NCBI GenBank assembly: GCA_033065855.1
Contig: JAVXUO010001787.1
Span: 105,769-169,768 of the forward strand
Length of the DNA stretch: 64,000 nt
Reading direction: 5' to 3'
From: Escallonia rubra
Lineage: Eukaryota > Streptophyta > Magnoliopsida > Escalloniales > Escalloniaceae
Shown here in pieces: positions 23,901 to 32,900 of the stretch (positions are counted from its first letter, which is position 1; the number at the start of each line of letters is the position of its first letter). A model generated the notes under the pieces. The model had not been told where the DNA came from. It ran no database searches and saw nothing but the letters and a program-made list of their open reading frames with translations. The position numbers and the translations under genes are program-made.

Positions 23901-26888
23901 AGAAGTGAAATGTGAGATAATAGCATATTGCATTTTGTAAGTGAGATGAAAGATATAGCATGCCATACAATTTCTATGAAGAACAAATTGCCCCTGTAGC
24001 ATTGATGCATGTCTCCTTCATATTGCCATAGTGTTTGTAATTACTGCATAATGAATTACTCCACTAGAGTAAAGCAGAATCACATCTAACAGGCAGGCCC
24101 AACTCGTCCGAGCAAGGAAAGGAGAAAAACTTAAAGAGTGTATGGCCATATTAGCTATATGATAGGATGCCACGTTTGTGCGCGAAGAAAATGTGTGAGA
24201 ATTGTCCCATTAAATATACATCTAAGTGTTCTTTGTATACTTTTCTGGGCCTTGAGTGCAGTCCCTTGACTTTATCTCTATCTCCGACTCCCACATTCTC
24301 ATCATAAAATGAAAATAGCGACTTTTTTTGTTCTCCTTTTTTTGCAATTCACTCTCTCTGGCAACCATCACTGTAAAGGATAGTTCCATGGAGATGACGT
24401 TGCATATGTATACCCACATCCTGCTCTTGCATCTTGGTCACTGAAGTTTTCATATTTTCCAGGCAAGAAGATGCACAGGAGTTTTTAAGTTACATTATGC
24501 ACCAAATGCATGATGAGTTGCTTAAACTTGATGGACAAAGCCCAAATGTAACAGGGGGAAAACCCTCTTTGGTCAACTCTATGAATGACGAGGATGATGA
24601 TGATTACTGGGAGACGGTTGGCCCAAAGAACAGAACTGCTATTACAAGAACACAGAGTTTCATTCCTTCACAGTTGAGTGCAACTTTTGGGGGTCAGTTG
24701 AGAAGTGTTGTGAAAGCAAGAGGTACTCTAGTTTTTTACTTGGCACACATATCTTAAGTAGTTTAGCTTCATTATCCTCGCTTTAGTTTTTTGAAGAACA
24801 ACTTTGCTTGAAGTTTCTCCTGATGCGTTTATGGCAAGTATCTTTGTTCGAGTCTCATGTCTTGTTTTTGTCTTTTTCTGTTTGGGTATTCTTGGATTTT
24901 TTCGTATCTCTTCCCCTTTAAGTCCGTTCGCTAGAGAAGGTTAAACTCATCTTGTGAATAATGCAGTTTTCTCTTCCCTTTTTCCCCAATAATTAAGTCT
25001 ATGTAGAGTATAGCCTGTCACTTTAGCTTTATTAGAATTGCAAAAGAGTAAGTCTTAGGAAGGGGTTATTATAAGCTATGTTATATGGACTCGGTACGAG
25101 TGTCCAAGTCGGACACGTGTCCAAGTGTCGGATTCGTCTATTTTTCAAAACCCAAGACACGGGAACACGAGAAAATGTTTCTATCTATTACTATTTTTTA
25201 GTTACCCCTTAGATAACATGGTGTTTTTGTGCCACACATTGTTTTAATTGAAATCTTACCTCATCTCAAAGCAATAACAAATTAAAAGAAACACTTCAAG
25301 ACAGAGTTCTTACTGGCATATTCTATGAGATGTGTCGGACACATATCCCGTACCCACGTCTAAGTGTCAAGTGTCCGACACGGGTACTTACGCATTTTGA
25401 AGAGTCCATGTAACATAGATTATAGGCTAAGAGTCTAACTGGTGAGAAGACTTGGTGTAAATATGTTTGAGGGATTTAATTTCCTTAGGGAGGGAAATGT
25501 ACGACTTTAGTGACGAATTATATTATATGCTTTTGCTTGATTGGAAATTGGTAATAATGTACAACAATTTTCGTGAACCTGAGTGTCCATGAGTTACGCT
25601 ATTTGTTAACTACTCGATGAGGCTTAGTGTCCATTTTTTTCACTTTTCCACTAAGATACACTTGGAAACTTGTTCTTGGCCATATTAAATTTAAATCCCC
25701 CCTCCCCAACCCAACCCCACACACACACACTTCCACCTTTCATATTGGTATGTTGGTAAATAACCATGTTTTAACCTTTCTGCTCATTTTATAAACATAT
25801 GAGTTCTTTTCCATACACACCACAAATAATTTTGCAGTGAGACTTTGATGGCTCCTTGAATGTAAAGGCTGCTCCTTGACAAATACGGTTATGCTATGTC
25901 TTAGATAAAGCAAAGCCTTAGCTCATAAGATATAGTAGACTCATTGAGTCAATTAAGGGCTGATGATCTGCGTGCTTTTCGGGTACCCATCATTGCCTCA
26001 ATCATAAGATGTATAGTTTGGGTTTGGAAACATATCTTAAGCTGGTAAGAAGTTGTTTGAATATAAGGTTTTTTAGGAACTAATGTAGAGTCAGGATAAT
26101 TACTCTCCAGGGTTGAGCCATTTTCTGGAGACTTTTATATGGGCTTATTACTTGTATATCACAATGGCAAAAAGAGTTTACTTCTATTCCATGATATGGC
26201 TATGAAACTTTTGTTTAATCCGTTACAGCTATATTTTTACTCAATCATTCTGTAATGCCTAGCCAGTTTATCCATGTCTGATGCCAGATTATATTAGAAA
26301 GCACTCAAGCTACGTACAATGGTTTGAATTGGCTATCCAATATCAAAATGGAAAATGTACCTATATATGGCATTACACCTATTGATGTATAGTTTGGGTT
26401 TGGAAACATATCTTAAGCTGGTAAGAAGTTGTTTGAATATAAGGTTTTTTAGGAACTAATGTAGAGTCGGGATAATTACTCTCCAGGGTTGAGCCATTTT
26501 CTGGAGACTGTTATATGGGCTTATTACTTGTATATCACAATGGCAAAAAGAGTTTACTTCTATTCCATGATATGGCTATGAAACTTTTGTTTAATCCGTT
26601 ACAGCTATATTTTTACTCAATCATTCTGTAATGCCTAGCCAGTTTATCCATGTCTGATGCCAGATTATATTAGAAAGCACTCAAGCTACGTACAATGGTT
26701 TGAATTGGCTATCCAATATCAAAATGGAAAATGTGCCTATATATGGCATTACACCTATTGATATCACTGACAATCCAGACTTGCTCTACAAGTTAAGCTT
26801 TTGGAGTTTTTGGTGTAAAGCTGTTGAGAATGAGGAATCAATGCGTAATTAAGATTGAGAGAATATTTGTTGTCCATTTCATTGTTCG

Positions 26889-26919
<31 letters not shown>

Positions 26920-29900
26920 CTATATAATCTCTCTCTCTCTATAGACGATATAGAGAGACGATATATAGCGTAAGTCACCGACCGCCCCTGGAAGGGGCGG
27001 TCCGTGACAGATACCAAGCTGCCCCTGGCCTTTTTTTTTTTTCCCTATAACCCCACTCTCTCTCCAATGCATATGGTCTATAGATCTCGACAAACTGTCC
27101 CCGTAAGAGGAGGTCTGTTATTACAGACCGCCTCTTACAAGGGTGGTTTGTCTGTGATTTTCTGCCAATTGCGTTAAAAGTAGCACATTTCATGAGACCA
27201 CACCCGTAAACAAAAACAAGAATGCAGATTAGACAAATACGGCTGTAATAAGTCATGCATTAGAGTAGACATAATTACGTAATGATTGTATACTTGCAAG
27301 AGCGATAAGCACCTAGCAATCAATTTTGAAGTCTTCTCTGTAGCCTTGTGCAATGCATAATACAAGTACACAAGCACAGCTGAACCTCATGAGTAAGTCT
27401 ATCTGACTAATGTTGTTGAACAAGTAAAGATGCTTGGGATGCACTACGTTTTTTCAAGCTTGTACGAATGGCTCCAACAACATATAGCAGAAATGCCTAT
27501 GTCAACAAGTAAAATATAAGTCTTTACCAAACCCCGATGTCGTTGCCTCGACCATTTCAAGTGCATGCCTTCAGCTGAAGTCTTTATGGGTGATATCTCG
27601 AAAATCTTGTTGTGCTAGCCTGGCTAATGAAAACCTCGGCCTTACCCCAAGTAACGGGCTTCCCGTAGCATGGTAGACTTAGAATTAACCAATAGTTTGA
27701 AGCGTTATGTCAACATTCAACTAGAGCGGATATGAGGCATTCATTGTGACACGTCCAATTAGACAAATACATAACACACTCCAGAACCCATTTCCTGGCC
27801 TTTATTTTTTGCCTTGAGGTTAACACCCAATCTGCAATGTGACTCGTGGTTTGATATGTTTTTAGATTTCTTGTTTCCTCCCCAATAACACCACCCACCC
27901 ACCCCCCATCGGCATCCGCATAAAGGACCAAGGTATCAAATTGATGGTCAGGGGTTGACCATCATGATTTAGCACTAGAACAAAATTTACAAGGCAATAT
28001 CTTTAGCAAAGACCCTACTTGAAATCAATAAGAAACAAAATCTAAGGATTATGTTGTGCATAAAGAAAATCCTAATTTATGTGAATAAAAACAATCTTGT
28101 AAATAAGCATGTGCATAAAGAAAGCCCTAATTGAAATCCATAACAAACCCTAATTTTGTTAAAAATAAACTAATTTTGTGCACAACAAAGTTCAATGGAA
28201 ACCATAATTTTGCTCCAAGCATTCAAGTGTTAATCAAAAATAAAAAACATAAATAGTAAATATAGAAAATATTGAACGATTCGTATGCCAAAAACCACAT
28301 TGTCAATTACATTTGAACTATTTTCTTCTTGTTTTGGTCACTTTGTTGATCTTGCGTAGATATAGCGTCCTGTCTAGCGGAGAAGAAGAATTAGTGGGTT
28401 TGAGTATTGAAGATAAAGCAAAGGTGGATTTGGTGGGAGGTAAAGGTGCTACTTAAAACAATTGGTTGAAAGTCACTACTTACTGCCCCTGCAAGAGGCT
28501 GGTTGTAGTAGACACCGCCTCTTGCAGGAGAGGTCTGTCGTGATCTAAAGACCATATTCATTGCGGACAGATGGGGTTTTATTGAAAGGGGAGGGGCAAT
28601 TTGGTAATGGGTAGGGGCGGTCTGTTGAGAAGTTAAAAGAGAGGTGATCTCAGTTGTCCGCAATATTCAGCGGACTGGATCACCTCCTGAGAATGGCGTT
28701 TTATCAAACGCTATGCGGGGATCTGCCCCCATGCATTGTGTGTATGTGTTGGATCACCGTTTGAGAAATAGCATCTTATCAAACGCTATATGGGGATCAG
28801 CACCCATGTACTTTTTTGTGTGTGTGTGTGTGGAGCTGATCTATTGACAGCACTGACAACTCCCTAAGTTGTCGCCACTGATTAGGCCGTCCATTCATGA
28901 TTGATAGTCTAGATTTTTTTTCATTGATTTTAAATCCATCCTTTCCCCCCCATAATGGGTCGGATGGACCACAAGACTTTTTTGCCCTTGTTTCTCTCTT
29001 TCATTTCTTCTTTCCATCAGATCTGCACACCTAGTCGCCTCAATGACCCACCAGCCATATCAATCTCTTGTCTCTTCTTTTGTACTTCATCTTTCCTCCC
29101 CCTTGACCACCGCTACCTCCACTGCCGCCACCCATCATCTCTTTACCACCGACGCCATGACCATAGACCACCACCCATCATCACCATCGCCCATGATCAC
29201 CAACTTGTCACCCTGTCTGTCTTTCTCAAGCCATCGCCATGATCCATTGTCGTGAGCCACAAGTACGGTCAACAATGGTGCGGGCTTGTGGTGATTGCTG
29301 TGGGATGATGGGTTTAGTGGTGGTAGGCTGAGGGATTGGTTGCAGTGTGTGCACGCGCACACGAGTAGTTGTATGTATATGTATTGAGATTTGGATGGTT
29401 GGTGGTGGAAAGTGGTGGTTGGGTTGGACGAGATTTAAGGGTTTTGATGGTGGTGGACTGGTGGTTGGCAACGGCAGCGACAACATTGGTGGGTTTAATT
29501 TTAAAGACAATTGCTTGAATTATGTGTGTACTAGTGGTTTGTATTGGCGGCAGCTGTTGGATGGAGGTGGTTGTGGACTGTAGTTGTTTACACGTTAATC
29601 TATAGACACTGCGCTATTTAGTGAACACACATTTTCATGGGATATCACCATCTGTGCCATTATGGGGCAGAAAATGATATATTCACTTAGCAATTTAGTG
29701 GATCAATGTTGGTCCATTGACAGCGTTGGGAACTCAAAGCTGCCAGCGCTGGTTCAGCCATCCGAACTCGATTTGTGGATAGTTTAGATATTTTTTTACT
29801 CATTTTTTTTAAGTCGGTCCGCCCAATAATGTACCAGATGAGACTTTATACTTTTTTGTCCCTTTGTTTACAGCAAATAAAGAATCAAAATATCTTCGTC

Positions 29901-32900
29901 CGCCATATTATGGGGCGGACGGTGATACAATGAAACTTAGAACGAAGATGAGTCCATTAACTAAATGGCCGACGCCGCTAATCACCAGCATCCAAACCCA
30001 CGACGTCGCCAACCACCACAATCAAAACGCACGACGCTGCCAACCACGAAAATTGCCCATCTCTGCCCTCAACACCGAAAGAAAAAAATCCAATCAAACC
30101 CGTCAATCAACGACCAACACTCCACTGCGGCAAGCCACTTTCATCATCACAGATCCACCGCTACAAGTCAGTGTGTCATCAGATTGATGTCCGAATTGGT
30201 GAGGTAATAAGCAACAATTTTGAAGGGTAATGGCGTAGCAATGATAGAGGTTGGTGGAGACAGTAAGTTGCCGTGGTGGCAACGATGTGGTCGCCAAAGG
30301 ATGATTGGGTGGGATGGTCGGTCGTGGTGGGTGTGGCAGGGGGGTGGTGTGGCCGGCTATTATGGGTGGGGCAGTTGGATTGTCTCAGTGGTTGGTGCGC
30401 AAGGTAGTCGAATGTGGTGGGTGGGTGGGTGGGAAAGACTAGTTGTGGGCTGCGGTGGTGGTTATGGTTGTGGAGGTGGTGGTAGTGATTGTCGGTGGTG
30501 GCTATGGCAGGGTGGTAGTGACTGTTGGTGGTGGCTGATGGAGGGTTGGGCGGTGGTGGTTGATGGAGGGTATGGTGTGTTAGTTGATGGCTGGTGGGTA
30601 GAGCCAAGTTTGTCCATTACCAGTTTTGTGAGTCACCAAAATACCCAAGAATTTGTAATGGAGAAGACACCAAAAGTATCAGAAGACTGGTCCGCTATAT
30701 TATGAGGCGGATGGTCCTAATGTGGTAATTTTTCTCCTTTTTATTTGCCGTAAACAAAGGGTCAATAAAGTAAGAAGTCTCCTTTCTCCGGTGCACGATT
30801 GGGCGAATAGACTTAAAAAAACGCGGAAAAAAAATAATCTAGACCATATTTAGATTGCATATGGATGGCCTGATCATTCAAGTTGCCAGTACCGTCAATC
30901 AATCAACTCCAATGTCATATATGAATATATAGGTATACGGGGCTAAGCCACATCCATCACTGGAAAGCCTCTATTTCCCTAACATAGACGTAGCAGCCCA
31001 CGTTTCTAATTGGACGGCTGAGATCACCTTTGTTTTTTTAATTTTTTTTCCTAACCGCTTCAAAGACAAGGGGTTAGTAAATTTTTGAAATTTCCCCTTT
31101 TGGCCTTTGTTCTAAGGGCAGTCTTCTGTCTCTTGCCATCTCTCGGTCACTCTAAAATACCCACTTAGAGTTCATTCAAAGGTGGATTGCGTAGAACAGG
31201 TGGTTGTAACGAGGGCTGCTGAGAGTCCATCCGGCAGCAGTGATAGATCTGGACGGAGCAGCGGTGGCGGCTATAGATCTGGTTGGTTACCCGGGCTCGG
31301 CGGTGGTGAGTTACTAGGATTGATCATGGCGGCATAGTGGGTGATGGCGGCACGATGGTGGTTGGTGATTGGGTTCTAGTGGTCGGAAAAACCCCTATTT
31401 CAAGGTGGTGGTTAGTTGTAAACGGAGGTGGTACTGTGATGGTTAATTTGGTGCTGATGGTTATTAACCGTGGCTAATTTGGTTTTCACCAGTGGCAGGC
31501 TGGCGGTTATTAATGGTGGTTGATTAGGTTTTCAGTGGTGGTGGGGACAAGTGCACTGATCGTGGTTGCACCAACAAGGCGGTGGGTGGGTTGCAGTTAT
31601 GGTGCTGGTGGGTTATGGATGTGAATGGTTGGGTAATGGTTGTAGTAACAGTGGTGGTACTTTTATCCCGTCGTCGTGCCCGGCTGTGATGGCTGTTCGC
31701 GGTGTCCTTTAAGAGGAAAGAATGAAAATAATGAACATACAAAATAAAGGAAATGGTAGGTATCATCGTGGAAATAATTGAGGTGGTGGAATGTTGATGG
31801 AATCGTGGGTATCATGGTGTTGGTAGGGGAGCTGCAAACGACAATGGTGTTTGGTGGTGGTGTTTATTCTAATCAGGCAGGCCCTTTGGAAAATGTGGAT
31901 AGTCATTCTGTAGACTAAGCGTCCCAACTAGGCTTCTTGTAGACATGCCCGATAAGGTGACTTTCTAGGACTATGCAAACTTAAATTCCTTACGTTCATT
32001 TTCCACACCAGCTAGAAATATGTTTCATTCAGAACTCAGGAATTCCTGTATTTTATTTTCTTTCTACCCTTGCGGAATTAGGTTCATATAACGTATGATT
32101 GGGCCTGCCTTGCAACGAACTTTGTATAAGTCATGGCAAAACCTTTATGCGGCAGCTACAAATTTATTGTCCTTAACCTTTGAATTTTAAACAGGTAATA
32201 AAGCCTCAGCTACCATACAGCCGTATCTTTTGCTCCACCTAAATATATCTCCAGAGCATGTATGGACAATAGAAGATGCACTTCATCTGTTTTCTGCTCC
32301 AGAGACACTTGAAGGCTACCGAGCATCAGCAGCTGGTAAGGTATGGATTTTCCGTATCTTGTTGTTTGGGTCTGGTCGAAAAATGTCTACATACAGAAAT
32401 ATCTGAAGGAAAAAAAAAAAGCTTCTTGTGATGTAATGTTCATTCTTAGGTGAGGAGGTTGGTGTATTGCATGACAGGTGACTTGTATTTAGAAATGCTA
32501 GCTAGGCCACAAGGATGTAGGGGCAGTCTCCCTCCCGCCCTCTCCCCCTCTCTTCCTCCCTCTCTCTCGCGCCCTCCCATTGTATATTTTACATGTTAAG
32601 AAAAGCTGATACCTTCTCCCAGTCATTAGTGTACCATCAGGTACATTATCTGGGTTCTCCTTGTGAGCTAAGGTCTTCACATGTTTCCGTAGATCTTCGT
32701 GGTTTCTGTTTTCTCTTCTCGTTGATTGCTGAGGTTCTTGACTTAGAAAGTCATTATTTTTCATGTCAAGCCTTCTACCACCTCCTGTGCCTCATTCCTC
32801 TAAGCGTGTGCGGCAACTAGGGTGGTGGGTTGATTCAATAGTACCTTATTTTGGTGCAGTGGCCTTACTTCTCTGAGCTCTCCTCCCAGTGCCTTCACTC

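Larger units (their letters stand above)
14653..24462 (+). other. UBP24 intron 3, 9.8 kb, transposon-laden
   Basis: The donor AG|GTTTGT and acceptor TTTCCAG|G bracket 9810 bp. Phase 2 on the left (AG) and the single G on the right rebuild an Arg codon within the conserved [10 protein letters not shown] stretch, which fixes both junctions. The content is a Stowaway-like MITE, a degenerate gypsy element with LTRs, and a solo LTR nested in the gypsy integrase. The parts outside these (14653-15478, 15711-16129, 23764-24462) show nothing recognisable. Confidence 0.85.
24723..32194 (+). other. UBP24 intron 4, 7.5 kb, transposon-laden
   Basis: The donor AAGAG|GTACTC and acceptor TTAAACAG|GT complete a Gly codon. 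The intron holds a MITE (25076-25418), a 376-bp tandem duplication (26008-26759), a hairpin-bearing element (26970-28650), a short direct repeat, and a 2 kb long-TIR element (28832-30910) followed by GGTGG-rich DNA to about 31870. The segments 24723-25075, 25419-26007 and 31871-32194 hold nothing recognised except a CA microsatellite near 25720. Confidence 0.85.

Noticed and set aside
30220..30705. 161-codon Gly/Trp-rich frame
   Set aside because: It follows GGTGG low-complexity DNA inside a transposon in an intron. Composition alone explains it.
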